NCBI GenBank assembly: GCA_028714375.1
Contig: JAQTMK010000002.1
Coordinates: 85,812-149,811, forward strand
Direction: 5' to 3'
Length of the DNA stretch: 64,000 bases
DNA from: Candidatus Nanoarchaeia archaeon
GTDB taxonomy: Archaea; Nanobdellota; Nanobdellia; SCGC-AAA011-G17; JACPNG01
Position numbers and translations under genes: made by a program. Position 1 is the stretch's first letter. Every line of letters begins with the position of its first letter. Below are positions 8,977-19,059 of this stretch, piece by piece. The notes below the pieces were generated by a model. That model was given only the letters and a program-made list of their open reading frames with translations. It was not told the DNA's origin and did not search any database.

Positions 8977-9027
8977 TCAATAGTACCCCTAGTTTCACTC
9001 ATTTTTTTTGTAACTACTCCCATCTCG

Positions 9028-9477
9028 TTAATTTCTGCACAATTTTATGTTAAGTTCAAACCTGTTTCCCTTAGATCCACCAGAATTATATGGGTTAGCA
9101 AGTATTCTATCACCAGTACAATTGCCAAATTCTAAGAAATCTTGCTCATCTTTGCTGATTGTGAACATGTATTTATCACCAAAAAATGCATCCAGAACCG
9201 GTTTTAAGCTATTTTTTATAAAAACCTTACAATCCTCCTTGTTACAGGAAGAAGTTTTACTGGTAATACACTCTCTTATCTCCTCTTCCATCGTTACTTT
9301 ATCACAAACACTATATTTTAATATTGCAGGCATAAGATTAGCTGTCTGGATTGTCTCCCTTATCTCTTCTGTTCCAGAATCTTTCTTGGAAGAAAATATC
9401 AGGAAAAACCCAGCAATTATAACTAGTAAAACTACAACGATTGCTAATCCCATGATTTCTGTCTGGCCTTTATTCAT
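9028..9477 (-). CDS. Pilin-like exported protein (class III signal peptide)
   Basis: A 149-aa protein starting MNKGQTEIMGLAIVVVLLVI. A short basic leader ending in Gly, then QTE and one long hydrophobic helix, is the class III (prepilin peptidase) pattern of archaeal type IV pilins. The rest is soluble with eight or nine Cys, including CITSKTSSCNKEDC, suggesting disulfides outside the cell. It is the last gene of the operon running from about 18.7 kb and overlaps the preceding gene by 8 nt. Expected location: membrane-anchored or assembled in a pilus-like fibre. No close family recognised beyond the N-terminus. Confidence 0.7.
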   Translation of the reverse strand: MNKGQTEIMGLAIVVVLLVIIAGFFLIFSSKKDSGTEEIRETIQTANLMPAILKYSVCDKVTMEEEIRECITSKTSSCNKEDCKVFIKNSLKPVLDAFFGDKYMFTISKDEQDFLEFGNCTGDRILANPYNSGGSKGNRFELNIKLCRN

Positions 9478-10000
9478 ATGTCTCCACAGTTAATTTCCCA
9501 ATAAAATACTTGTCCAAGTCAGGATAATATAGTGAAACCGGAGTTGAAATAACAGATTTACTCTTATAGTTTGGCTTGACCATACTATAGATAACAAACT
9601 CACTGCATTCTAAAGAATAATTAGAGTAATCTTTCTTAAACATTTCATTACAGCTTCCCGGTTTTGTTTCAGGTAAAACTACACTAACCTTTATACTCTT
9701 GAACCCAAAAGTCGTATCATAATCAGCTTTTGGATACATCTGGTTAAAAGACATTATTTTAATCGTATCCAAACATTTTTCCTCTTTAGCCTTAACACTG
9801 CATTTTAATTCAGGCATCTCAGTTATGTAACTTAACAAAACATCTGACCTTTGTTCAGTCAAACTTTCAGTCTTTTCCTCAATATCTGCTTTTTGAAACT
9901 TAAAATAAAAAACTCCAACAAGCACTAAGATTATTAGGATAACTATGACTACCATAATCATTTCAATTAAATCCACATCACCTTTTTTAGAAAATAACAT
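9470..10000 (-). CDS. Pilin-like exported protein
   Basis: A 176-aa protein with MLFSKKGDVDLIEMIMVVIV at the N-terminus: a KKG cleavage site followed by an acidic +1/+4 region and a long hydrophobic segment (about residues 12-33). The soluble part has at least four Cys and no recognised domain. It overlaps the preceding gene by 14 nt and the following gene by 8 nt, so translation is coupled. It is probably a minor pilin or pilin-fold subunit. Confidence 0.65.
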   Translation of the reverse strand: MLFSKKGDVDLIEMIMVVIVILIILVLVGVFYFKFQKADIEEKTESLTEQRSDVLLSYITEMPELKCSVKAKEEKCLDTIKIMSFNQMYPKADYDTTFGFKSIKVSVVLPETKPGSCNEMFKKDYSNYSLECSEFVIYSMVKPNYKSKSVISTPVSLYYPDLDKYFIGKLTVETYE

Positions 10001-10976
10001 TGCAGTCTACCTCTTTTAATCTTTGATTTGCACTTTCCAGTTGAGTTGCCTTATTGTAGTAATCTCCAGGAGATTTAACTTTAGTCAAAAACAAAGTCTT
10101 TAAACTAAGATAATTGCAGCTCTTAGTATCCTTTTTAGCCATTTCTGAAGATTTTAGAGCATACAAGCTATTCATGAAATCCAACTTGTCTAATGCTCTT
10201 TGATAGCTGCACCCGTAGTTTGAAGAAAATATTGCAGCATAAATTGAGGGTCTTCCCAAAAAGAAGTATTTTTTATCCCCAATAATAACATCCCCAGAAC
10301 AATCCATCTCTTCATCTTCTAAACATTTATTGTTAGTTTTTATTTCCATAACCTCTAACTTACTATCCTCCATAGTAAGTGTATTTTTAGAGTCTATGAA
10401 CACAACTTTAACTTTATCATAATCTTCTAAATATTGTTTTATATTATCTACATTCAAATTATTATAATATTCAACACTAAAAACTTCAGGTATTGCTTCA
10501 TCATTTAATATTCCGGTTTTAGGATCTTTAACTCCGTTTAATTTTTTTGCTAAGTCCTCTCCAACTAAAACAAACAAAGTTTCTTTGTCAGCTAAATAAA
10601 AGAAATTAGTAATCCTGAAAGGATATTTCCAGTTCATTGTCCATATATAGAAATTGCTGTTAAACTCTTCAGGGGAAAATATTACCTGGCTAGTACTTAA
10701 CCGATTATTGCTTATGACTAATCCATCACAGTTAACTGGATCCAAGCTGATTTTATTTTTTGTGTAAAAATTAACCGGTATAACACTTGAAGAAGAAACA
10801 GACAAGGAGATTAGCTGGTCTTCCAAACTTCTTATCTCTGTATAGCTTTCAATCTGTTCACTTGTATCAACCTGTTTAAAGGCAAATCTTACAAAAAAAC
10901 CTAAGATTAAAACTCCTGCTATGATTGCAAAAATATATTTGAATACAGGAGATATCTCACCTCTATTGTTAATCAT
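9987..10976 (-). CDS. Pilin-like exported protein, large
   Basis: A 329-aa protein beginning MINNRGEISPVFKYIFAIIA; RGE followed by one hydrophobic helix suggests prepilin-type processing or a simple N-terminal anchor. The long soluble domain has scattered Cys (MDCSGDV, NNKCLEDEEMDC, GCSYQRALD) and no known fold by eye. Its start overlaps the stop of the giant cysteine-rich gene by 4 nt, tying it to that protein. Probably an extracellular partner of the giant protein. Confidence 0.6.
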   Translation of the reverse strand: MINNRGEISPVFKYIFAIIAGVLILGFFVRFAFKQVDTSEQIESYTEIRSLEDQLISLSVSSSSVIPVNFYTKNKISLDPVNCDGLVISNNRLSTSQVIFSPEEFNSNFYIWTMNWKYPFRITNFFYLADKETLFVLVGEDLAKKLNGVKDPKTGILNDEAIPEVFSVEYYNNLNVDNIKQYLEDYDKVKVVFIDSKNTLTMEDSKLEVMEIKTNNKCLEDEEMDCSGDVIIGDKKYFFLGRPSIYAAIFSSNYGCSYQRALDKLDFMNSLYALKSSEMAKKDTKSCNYLSLKTLFLTKVKSPGDYYNKATQLESANQRLKEVDCNVIF

Positions 10977-13900
10977 ATATATATTATAGCAAACAATTCA
11001 TTATTAAATTTATCTCTGCATTTAAGATAATACTTCTTTGCATTTTCAATTAAACTTGCCTCATGGATTTTGGTATCCTCTCCTGTCATCAATGTTCCAT
11101 CTCCAAACTTAAAGCTTTCAATAATTGAATATTCACATTTGGCTTCTTCATCTAATTCAATATGCAACCCTGAACTTGTTGTATAAATCTGTGTAAACAC
11201 TGGTGCATCATTATCATCATCAATTACAATATTTAGTGTTACACTATCTTTGTTTCCTGCTATGTCTGTACACTTAATATAAATCTTATAGTCTCCATTG
11301 CTTAAGTTAAGCAATTGACTGTGTGTTGTTGAACCAGTATTGCTAAACTGTACCATATTTTGTACAATCGTATCCCTGTCTGAATAGAAGCAGGTAGCCT
11401 CATTCTCAGCTCCACCAGAGGTCTCAACTTCCAAAGTAACTTCTCCATTATAGAATTTTCCTTCTGGATCTGCATCTGTAATACTTAAAGCAGTAGTTTG
11501 TCTTACATTAAATACATAGCTGTCTGAATTATAATTTCTTGAACTCTGTCCTGGCTGGTCTGCACATCTTATATAATATGTCTTATATTGGTGTACATTC
11601 TTCAGGGTAGTTTTACATTCATAAGTTCCTTGGCTGTATGTGCTCATTGCCAACCCTGATTGTGTGCATGAAAATTCATTTGTCATATCATCATATTCAA
11701 TATCATTTGTACTCCATTTACATGTGCTTGGTTCAGAAACAAATACCGATAATGGCATGTCTGTGACATTTACTGAAATATATGCATTATCTATTGGGCT
11801 AGTTCCTTCCACAACTGGAGCAGTTAAGTCCGGACTTTTATCTATTTTAAATCTGATATAATAATCTTTTTCATTTACGTTTCCGTTTCCGTCCTTACAT
11901 CTGACATAAACTGTGTATTTTCCACCATTACTAAACTCTAATGCTTCTTTCTCTTTCATCTCTGATGGTAAATTCAATACTGTTTCATGCTCATACCTTA
12001 ATACTTCATCCTGGAAGTTTGCAGTCATTTCTTCAAATGTTTTTCCCTGCTCAGCAGAGACCTTACATTGTCCTGGTTCATTTAATTTAATTCCAACTTT
12101 TACTGCTGTATATGCTGGTAATGGAGTTAAAATTTCATACCCATTTGTTTGTTTTTCTATTTTTGTTGCATTACTTCTTATCAAAGGTTCTATTATTGGT
12201 GAATTAGTATCATAAGGATTCATATCAATACATTTTTCTTCATCAGTTCCTGGATTAATCAATTCACAGGTCTTTCCCAGGGATTTACATTTATATTCTG
12301 AACATTCTAATTTATCATCATTGCATTTTTCACAGTTGTCTCCTCCATCAGGAGCCTGCCATAAATTACATGAAATTGTATAAGTTCTTTCTTCCATATC
12401 TGACATACCTAAATCAACCAATCTTAAAATTTGGTATGCCCAAGAAACTGTGTTTATTGTACTCCAAAGTCCTCCGCCTGAGGCAGGGAGAGTAACATCC
12501 TCTAAAATTTTACTAGAACCTGAAAATAGACTAACTTTCCCTTCAATTATTCCATCAGTCAGAATATCTTGAGCCTCTGGACTAAGTGAATTAAATTGTT
12601 CAGTAGTGATTTCGCTTCCAGCCTTAAGAACTTCGGTAGTTCCAAATAATCCAGAATAAGTTTTTTCACCAAACAAAGCACTCGGTCCACCAATAAAAGC
12701 TTCAATGTTGCCAGAACTAATCCATCCAGCAACTCCACTTGTAGCAATTCCACCCAAACTCAATATATCCATAAATCCACCAAAGCTGCCTGTATCAAGA
12801 TACTTAGATGAAAACAAAGAAATAATTTCTCTGTTTGAAATCTTTGAACTTTTAGTAGTTGAATCTTTTAAATCAGCAACAGTCAAATCATAACCATTAA
12901 ATCCTAGATTGTCATCATCAACAACTTCTGCACTTGCAGTATTACTATAACCATCAAAAGTATAGTCACCAGCAACATTATAATAAGCACCGCAATCACC
13001 TAATTTTTTACAGTAATTATTTCCTGCAATAACCCATTCTTTTGTTGTACAATGACAGTTCTGCACGCACTCATAATCTTCTCCCAATCCAATTTTTCCC
13101 AATAACCATCCAGTAATTCCTCCCCTGTAATAAGTAACTTTACATTCCTGGTTTCCAGCTGAACATCCTGTTTTGGATTCACCACTAACACTTGTGTTTG
13201 AATTACTCTCTCCATAGGTGGTAGTCCAGAATTTCATTCCAGGAGAAAACATTGGAATACATCTCCCATGACTTGATTCACTTCTTTCAAAATTAGTATA
13301 AATTGTTTTTTCATTATTGCTTAACGCACTTCTACCTTCAAGCAAATCTGCTGCATTAAGTCCGCTTAATTTATCAACTTCTTCTTTCTCCAGCCATGCA
13401 ACTAAATCAATGCTTGCTGCATCCCAATAACAATCTCTTGAAGAACTATCGCTGCAGCATTTCTGAGCACAGCAAACTAATTGAGCCTCATTCACAGCGT
13501 CTCCAGAAATACTTTCAGGTATTGGATCAGCTAAACCACTACACTCTCCCCCGCAATTACTAATATCATTACAACTACTACAATCACTATATCTGTTTGG
13601 TCTAAAACCAGCCTCGATAAATCCAGTCTTGACATTTAATGAACTTAAAATATCAGTAACATCTTCACCAACAGTTTGCTGTATGCAAAATTCTTCCCTA
13701 TAATCCTTTCCAGGTTCAATAATTTCTTCACCATTAATACAAAGTCCACGATAATGTCTGCTTCCAACTAAATCCAAACCTTCACCAACAGGACCTTCAT
13801 AAACACACCACGATTCACCATTTTCTTTTTTGGTTCCAGCATTAGGAGAACTTACAAAAGCAGTAGTTTTGGAACAGCTTATGTCTTTACAAATAAAGTC

Positions 13901-14719
13901 TCCATATTTAGGTTTATCATCTGTTATATTGCTGCAGATTGTTCCGGTAGAATAATCACAATTACCACAATCAGGATCATTTGGTTTAGCATCGCAGTTT
14001 ATTTCAGTTTCATATCCATTGTTATAACTCTTAACTTTATCACTCATGTAAATATTTTCTCTGTTGCCACATGAATCATACCAGTATACTTTTCCCTGAT
14101 AACATCCTGTATGATGCTGCTTGGCACATCCACAACTTAATCTATCATTGCTGCATAACATTTCACTAAAAAATCCTTCCTTAGTTTCATTGCTTCCGGT
14201 TCCAGCATTGCAGCTGTCTCTTGTTGTAAATAGACATCCGGTTGAACTTACACAGCATCCAGTTTCCTGACTTCGGGATTTAGCTAAACATGTTTTCTCG
14301 TCGGTAATGCTGTCATCAAAAGAAGAACTTACATCTGGATATTTTGCAGCAGTTTCCTTGCATTTAACTTCTGTTACAAAAAAAGACTCTGTTCCTATAA
14401 TACAGCATCCATTACTGCATTGGGAAATTGAACAGGCAGGATCTGAACTAAAAGTTCCAGACTTAGCATTACATACTGCTTGAGGTGTATTTTTAAAACA
14501 TCTGCCATCATCCTGAGAAAAACAACAACCTAAATTACAATAACTTGTTTGCTCACATGTAGCATAATTTTTCCTGAATCCGCTTGCACAACTGCTCTCT
14601 GAAGTATACTGACAATATTCTCCGGATGTGGTTTTCTCACAGCACGCATCCATTGCATTAACAAAACTTACTAAACTAATTAAAATTGATACAAAAATAA
14701 AAATTTTTAAGTATTTCAT
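10973..14719 (-). CDS. Giant cysteine-rich secreted surface protein B
   Basis: A 1248-aa protein. Residues 1-22 form a Sec signal peptide (KIFIFVSILISLVSFVNA). Residues 23 to about 420 are a cysteine-rich region with repeated CC pairs (DACCEK, LGCCFSQ, NGCCIIG, TGCCVSS) and blocks shared with the 15572-18658 paralogue, notably NGESWCVYEG and LVGSRHY. The middle (about 640-670 and 745-770) has hydrophobic stretches that may contact membrane. From about 840 to the end are four Ig-like beta repeats, each with a C-x-[YWVF]-S motif (QCKVS, TCKWS, TCFYS, KCEYS). No catalytic motif is seen, so an adhesin or structural role is inferred. Overlaps of 4 nt at both ends place it between two pilin-like genes. 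Confidence 0.7.
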   Translation of the reverse strand: MKYLKIFIFVSILISLVSFVNAMDACCEKTTSGEYCQYTSESSCASGFRKNYATCEQTSYCNLGCCFSQDDGRCFKNTPQAVCNAKSGTFSSDPACSISQCSNGCCIIGTESFFVTEVKCKETAAKYPDVSSSFDDSITDEKTCLAKSRSQETGCCVSSTGCLFTTRDSCNAGTGSNETKEGFFSEMLCSNDRLSCGCAKQHHTGCYQGKVYWYDSCGNRENIYMSDKVKSYNNGYETEINCDAKPNDPDCGNCDYSTGTICSNITDDKPKYGDFICKDISCSKTTAFVSSPNAGTKKENGESWCVYEGPVGEGLDLVGSRHYRGLCINGEEIIEPGKDYREEFCIQQTVGEDVTDILSSLNVKTGFIEAGFRPNRYSDCSSCNDISNCGGECSGLADPIPESISGDAVNEAQLVCCAQKCCSDSSSRDCYWDAASIDLVAWLEKEEVDKLSGLNAADLLEGRSALSNNEKTIYTNFERSESSHGRCIPMFSPGMKFWTTTYGESNSNTSVSGESKTGCSAGNQECKVTYYRGGITGWLLGKIGLGEDYECVQNCHCTTKEWVIAGNNYCKKLGDCGAYYNVAGDYTFDGYSNTASAEVVDDDNLGFNGYDLTVADLKDSTTKSSKISNREIISLFSSKYLDTGSFGGFMDILSLGGIATSGVAGWISSGNIEAFIGGPSALFGEKTYSGLFGTTEVLKAGSEITTEQFNSLSPEAQDILTDGIIEGKVSLFSGSSKILEDVTLPASGGGLWSTINTVSWAYQILRLVDLGMSDMEERTYTISCNLWQAPDGGDNCEKCNDDKLECSEYKCKSLGKTCELINPGTDEEKCIDMNPYDTNSPIIEPLIRSNATKIEKQTNGYEILTPLPAYTAVKVGIKLNEPGQCKVSAEQGKTFEEMTANFQDEVLRYEHETVLNLPSEMKEKEALEFSNGGKYTVYVRCKDGNGNVNEKDYYIRFKIDKSPDLTAPVVEGTSPIDNAYISVNVTDMPLSVFVSEPSTCKWSTNDIEYDDMTNEFSCTQSGLAMSTYSQGTYECKTTLKNVHQYKTYYIRCADQPGQSSRNYNSDSYVFNVRQTTALSITDADPEGKFYNGEVTLEVETSGGAENEATCFYSDRDTIVQNMVQFSNTGSTTHSQLLNLSNGDYKIYIKCTDIAGNKDSVTLNIVIDDDNDAPVFTQIYTTSSGLHIELDEEAKCEYSIIESFKFGDGTLMTGEDTKIHEASLIENAKKYYLKCRDKFNNELFAIIYI

Positions 14720-15522
14720 GCAAATCTATCTTCTCCTTGGACTGCAAACTGGAAAATATAATTATTTCCTTCTTTGACAAGTCTGTAAACTTCGTCGGGA
14801 TAAGGTTTTTTCACATAAATTTTATATTCTCCTTTTTTGCTAAGCATATATGTCAAACTATCAAAGTAACCGGTGGTAGCTTCTCCAGGACTCAAACTAT
14901 AACCATTGATTATATCTTGTGAAACATCATACAAATTACCTAAAGGATAATTAAAATCAATTTCAAATTTATCCTCTGAAACACTTATGTCTTTGCTTTT
15001 TCCTTTAAGTGTTATTGGCCAATTGATATTAAGTACAACTTCATCAGGTCTTATCAAAAATTCATATTTTGGTTCTCCATTAATCAGAACATTGTAAGTC
15101 TTTAAATTTCCCTGACTTTTAACTTCCTCTAAACAGTTATCCATAAAATCACCGACGTTTTCATTCAGCTGGTCTTCCATGTTTTTGATTGTTAACATTC
15201 TGTTCATACAGTTTTCTTTGTTTTCAATATCATAACATAAATAACTTACCTTAGAATCATCAAATAATCTGTAGCTTTCTTCAGGAGTTTCAAGATATCC
15301 TCCCTGCATCCCCAAGGTTTTAATCAATTCGTTTGGGCTGTTAGCACTTTCGTCATAACTGCATTCAATCATAATTTTTTTTATATTATCCATTTCACTG
15401 TTTAGACTTTCAGAACTGATTGGCATGAAAATTGTTTCTCTTCCAACAAGGAAAAACAACAACACAGCCACTATAACAATTCCCAGTATAACAAATAAAG
15501 TAACTTGCCCTCTTTTTTTCAT
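14716..15522 (-). CDS. Pilin-like exported protein
   Basis: A 268-aa protein with MKKRGQVTLFVILGIVIVAV at the N-terminus: a KKRG leader, Q at +1 and a single hydrophobic helix, as in archaeal class III signal peptides. The soluble domain includes a short Cys-containing region (SYLCYDIENKENCMN) and a beta-rich C-terminal part (EYKIYVKKPYPDEVYRLV). It lies between the two giant cysteine-rich genes and overlaps the second by 4 nt. Expected to be an extracellular fibre or anchor subunit. Confidence 0.65.
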   Translation of the reverse strand: MKKRGQVTLFVILGIVIVAVLLFFLVGRETIFMPISSESLNSEMDNIKKIMIECSYDESANSPNELIKTLGMQGGYLETPEESYRLFDDSKVSYLCYDIENKENCMNRMLTIKNMEDQLNENVGDFMDNCLEEVKSQGNLKTYNVLINGEPKYEFLIRPDEVVLNINWPITLKGKSKDISVSEDKFEIDFNYPLGNLYDVSQDIINGYSLSPGEATTGYFDSLTYMLSKKGEYKIYVKKPYPDEVYRLVKEGNNYIFQFAVQGEDRFA

Positions 15523-15571
15523 TTTATCACTCCTTTAAATTTATTTTATATTTATTTAAATATTTTGATTT

Positions 15572-18500
15572 TCAATTATTTATGCTGTACATCGGACTTG
15601 TATTGGATTCTGTATCCTTACAAATTAAATAATATCTTCCGCTATCAACTGTAAATAAATGTTCCGTTCCACTTTTGTCTGTTTCAGTTCCTTTTCCGAA
15701 TGTAAATTCATCTTCAGAGTATTCACATTCAGCATCTTCATTAATAGTTACATGCAAAGTATTTCCATCCTTGTACAATTTTTCTATTACTGGATATTTT
15801 GTATCTGTTGTAATAACTAAAGTAATTGATTGTTCTGCTTTGTTCCCTGCAGCATCTGTACATACAATGTTATAATTATAAGTTCCTATTGCTAAATCTT
15901 CAAAGTCTTGGCTGTGTAAGTTTGAGTCTGTTTCTTTAAATTCAATATTATTATACTCACAGTTTGCATTTCCATTTTCTGCTCCGCCAGCAGTAGCCAC
16001 ATTCAGTGTAAATGAATTAGTATATAATTCTCCAGATTCAGGAGCATAATCATCTATACTTAATTTATCCTCAGATTTAATCAGAGTCAAGGAATAAGCT
16101 TCTTTGTTTACATTTCCACTTGAATCAGAACATTTGAAATAATAAGTGTCTTCATCATTCTCCAATTCAACATTAACCTTACAGATAAATTCATCATCTT
16201 TTTCACTGCAACTAACTTCATTAGTCATGTTCCCATAGTCAATATCTTCGTCGCTGTATCTGCATTTGGCAGGTTCATTAACATAAAGATTAACATCCAA
16301 ATCATCTTTTCCATACTGGATATAGCTTTCATCAACTGGATCACTTTTCTCTATAACTGGGGAAGTCAAATCAGGTCCTGTTTTTGTATTAAACTGGATT
16401 GTATAGGATCTTTCATTTGGTTTGCTCTTGTCTCCAATGCCTTTACACCTTACATACAAACTGTATTTTTTATTAGGATAAGCTAAAAGACTCAATGAAT
16501 GTTCTTTTCCGTAATTCCCATCACCAAAACTCAAAACCATTTCATTGTAAGTTTTAGTTGGGTCTTCTGCATACAAACATTTTGAAACTTTATCGGTTTT
16601 AATTCCTAAACTTATTTTTTTATAAGCATCGATATTTTCTTTTATATTATATCCATAACTTTTTTCATCAATTGTAAGTCCTTTGGTTATGTTTTCTTTC
16701 CATACGCTAATTACTGGTGAAGTAACATCTAATGGATTAACCTCAACACACGCAGGCCTGTTGCTTCCTTCATTTTCCTGTATAAATTGGCACGAGTCTC
16801 CCAATGATTTGCATGAATATTCTGAACAGTCTTTGTATATTCCATAATTTCCATTATCATCCAATCCGCATAATTCACATTGTGATTCTGTATCATCAGG
16901 ATAACTCCACAAACTACAAGTTGTTTCAACTGTATGTTCTTCAGAACTTGAAGTAATTGTGAATATTGCAAATATTAATGCAATTCCAATTGCCGCGATT
17001 CCAGTCCAGGCCAATCCACCAGCAGAAGTTGTAAAAAATGCTCCAATCCCTTCAATTCCTCCCCCAATAAAAGGGATACTAATCCCCCAAGCAGCATTTA
17101 CTGCTGTAGCTGCAGCAACATAAGAAATATAGGAAGCAATAGTAGCAACTCCCGTATTAAAAAATGTCCCAATGAATTCATAATCCAAAGTTCCAAAACT
17201 AATTCCTTCACCAGAACTCTTCCAATCTTCTTCAAAACTCCCAAATAATAAATCATTAACTTCTTGTGTTAAAATTTTATAAGGCATATGATTCAAACCT
17301 TCAATTCCAAATGCTTCAATGCCTTCATCAAGTTCTTCTTCATCAAAATCCCAGTCTCTAATAAATCCTTTTTCAGAATAGGTTCCAACATAGTTATATT
17401 TAGCACCGCAATCTCCGGCAGCTCTGCACATTGAAGCAAATCCTTTGAATGCATCGTCAGAAAATACTTCACAGTTAGCATCACAATCCATATTATCCAA
17501 TAAACCATAAGTCCAAAGTGTATTAAACTCTAAACTAGCTTTATTACAATCCTCACTTTTATCTTCTTTCCAAAAAGAATTTCCAGGTGGAACTAAAGGA
17601 ACACAATAACCGCTCTCCTCATCACCCAACCAAGTACAAGAATGCTTTGTTGTGTCTTCACAATTCTCCTTGTCTTCTTTCAGTTGTTCCTGATATTTTT
17701 CTTTTTCATAGTCAAACTGATCAGAGTCATCAAAAGAAGTTGGCAATTCAGCAGTATTTGAAGAGATACATCCTTCATACCTGTTTTCCATACATTTAGC
17801 TTCTGTAAAATCACCGCTTGGAGTGTTAGTTATCTCTCCCTGTATGCAAATCTCTTCTCTGAAATCTTTACATGGCTCAACTATCTCTTCTCCATCAATA
17901 CATTTATGTAAATAATGTCTGCTTCCAACTAAATCTGAAGCAACTCCAACTTTCCCATCATAAACACACCACGACTCTCCGTTTTTCCTAAGACCTCCAG
18001 TCCCAGGGGTATTTTCATCTTTATAGGTAGTCTCACAATCCAAACTCCCGCATTTAATATTACCATCCACCTGTTTGCATTTTGTTCCAGAATTATAATC
18101 ACAGTCTTCTGCTTTTTCTTCCTTGTTTCCACAAGAATCATACCAATAAACATCTAAATCAGAACATTCTTTATAAGAATGACTTTTACATCCGCAGATT
18201 GAAACCGAAGAACAAAACTGATTTTCAAAAAATTCTCCGCTGCAGCTTTCCTGTGTTACATAACTGCATCCATCCGACAAACAACACCCCTCAGTATCCT
18301 GCTCAGCCATTAAACTGCAATCATTCTCACTGATATCTTGGGTAAATGTATATTCATTTCCATAATCTGCAGCCAAAGCCTTGCATTTATAACTTGTAAC
18401 ATAACTGTATTCACTTCCAATATTACAGCAACCAACTTGACATTGAGTTAAGGAGCAACTAGGATCAGAATAAAAATTTCCACCTTGCTCTGAACAGGTG

Positions 18501-18658
18501 CTTTCTTCAGTATTAGAAAAACAACCACCTTCAGATTCTAAAAAACAGCATCCTAAGTTTTCAGCTCTGACTTCCTTGATAGAATAAATTGAAAATACAG
18601 CAAAAACTAAAACAATAATCTCAAATATGGCTTTAGTTCTGACAAACCTCTCTTTCAT
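15572..18658 (-). CDS. Giant cysteine-rich secreted surface protein A
   Basis: A 1028-aa paralogue of the protein at 10973-14719. It has an N-terminal hydrophobic signal/anchor (about residues 11-30), then a cysteine-rich region with CC pairs (LGCCFLE, VGCCNIG, EGCCLSD) and the shared blocks YWYDSCGN, NGESWCVYDG and VGSRHY. Residues about 495-568 are strongly hydrophobic with several possible transmembrane segments. The C-terminal part (about 650-1028) has Ig-like repeats with C-x-YS motifs (KCRYS, ECEYS). No enzyme motif is visible. It is probably exported through Sec and matured by disulfide formation. It heads the run of pilin-like genes, 41 nt after a small hypothetical gene. Confidence 0.7.
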   Translation of the reverse strand: MKERFVRTKAIFEIIVLVFAVFSIYSIKEVRAENLGCCFLESEGGCFSNTEESTCSEQGGNFYSDPSCSLTQCQVGCCNIGSEYSYVTSYKCKALAADYGNEYTFTQDISENDCSLMAEQDTEGCCLSDGCSYVTQESCSGEFFENQFCSSVSICGCKSHSYKECSDLDVYWYDSCGNKEEKAEDCDYNSGTKCKQVDGNIKCGSLDCETTYKDENTPGTGGLRKNGESWCVYDGKVGVASDLVGSRHYLHKCIDGEEIVEPCKDFREEICIQGEITNTPSGDFTEAKCMENRYEGCISSNTAELPTSFDDSDQFDYEKEKYQEQLKEDKENCEDTTKHSCTWLGDEESGYCVPLVPPGNSFWKEDKSEDCNKASLEFNTLWTYGLLDNMDCDANCEVFSDDAFKGFASMCRAAGDCGAKYNYVGTYSEKGFIRDWDFDEEELDEGIEAFGIEGLNHMPYKILTQEVNDLLFGSFEEDWKSSGEGISFGTLDYEFIGTFFNTGVATIASYISYVAAATAVNAAWGISIPFIGGGIEGIGAFFTTSAGGLAWTGIAAIGIALIFAIFTITSSSEEHTVETTCSLWSYPDDTESQCELCGLDDNGNYGIYKDCSEYSCKSLGDSCQFIQENEGSNRPACVEVNPLDVTSPVISVWKENITKGLTIDEKSYGYNIKENIDAYKKISLGIKTDKVSKCLYAEDPTKTYNEMVLSFGDGNYGKEHSLSLLAYPNKKYSLYVRCKGIGDKSKPNERSYTIQFNTKTGPDLTSPVIEKSDPVDESYIQYGKDDLDVNLYVNEPAKCRYSDEDIDYGNMTNEVSCSEKDDEFICKVNVELENDEDTYYFKCSDSSGNVNKEAYSLTLIKSEDKLSIDDYAPESGELYTNSFTLNVATAGGAENGNANCEYNNIEFKETDSNLHSQDFEDLAIGTYNYNIVCTDAAGNKAEQSITLVITTDTKYPVIEKLYKDGNTLHVTINEDAECEYSEDEFTFGKGTETDKSGTEHLFTVDSGRYYLICKDTESNTSPMYSINN

Positions 18659-18699
18659 AACAAAAATAAGAACAAATGTTGTTTTAAATAATTTACTAA

Positions 18700-19059
18700 T
18701 TACAAAGATTTAATATATCTTTCTAGAGCCTTGTTAAAAAGAGGAACTCCGATGTAAACAGCATACCCTGGATTATAATATCTTGATGCAACTTTCACAA
18801 ATTTTCTAATTATTCCCAAATAATGGGCGTGTTCCCCCAAATTTTTCTCATTCCTAATAAGTTCATACAAATCAGAGGACCATTTAAAGATAATTGAAAA
18901 TTCTTTTCCATCTGCACCAAGGCAGCAGGTCATCAGATCTTCCTTATTTTCATTGTTCAATCTTTCAAATTTAACAAAGGGTTCATTAGCTTCATCAGAA
19001 AGTTTTTGGATTGTATCGTCTACTTTTAATCCTAAATCATAAGATGCATTAACACTCAT
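18700..19059 (-). CDS. Hypothetical protein
   Basis: A 119-aa soluble protein that I do not recognise. It begins MSVNASYDLGLKVDDTIQKL, has a CCLGADG pair near the middle and an aromatic C-terminus (SRYYNPGYAVYIGVPLF). No signal peptide or membrane segment is apparent. It lies immediately upstream of, and in the same direction as, the giant cysteine-rich gene, 41 nt apart, so it may be the first gene of that transcript. Position is the only hint to function. Confidence 0.55.
   Translation of the reverse strand: MSVNASYDLGLKVDDTIQKLSDEANEPFVKFERLNNENKEDLMTCCLGADGKEFSIIFKWSSDLYELIRNEKNLGEHAHYLGIIRKFVKVASRYYNPGYAVYIGVPLFNKALERYIKSL

Noticed and set aside
11640..18333. Plus- and minus-strand frames inside the two giant cysteine-rich genes.
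   Set aside because: They lie in other frames of genes with clear domain structure and paralogy; none has a recognisable domain.
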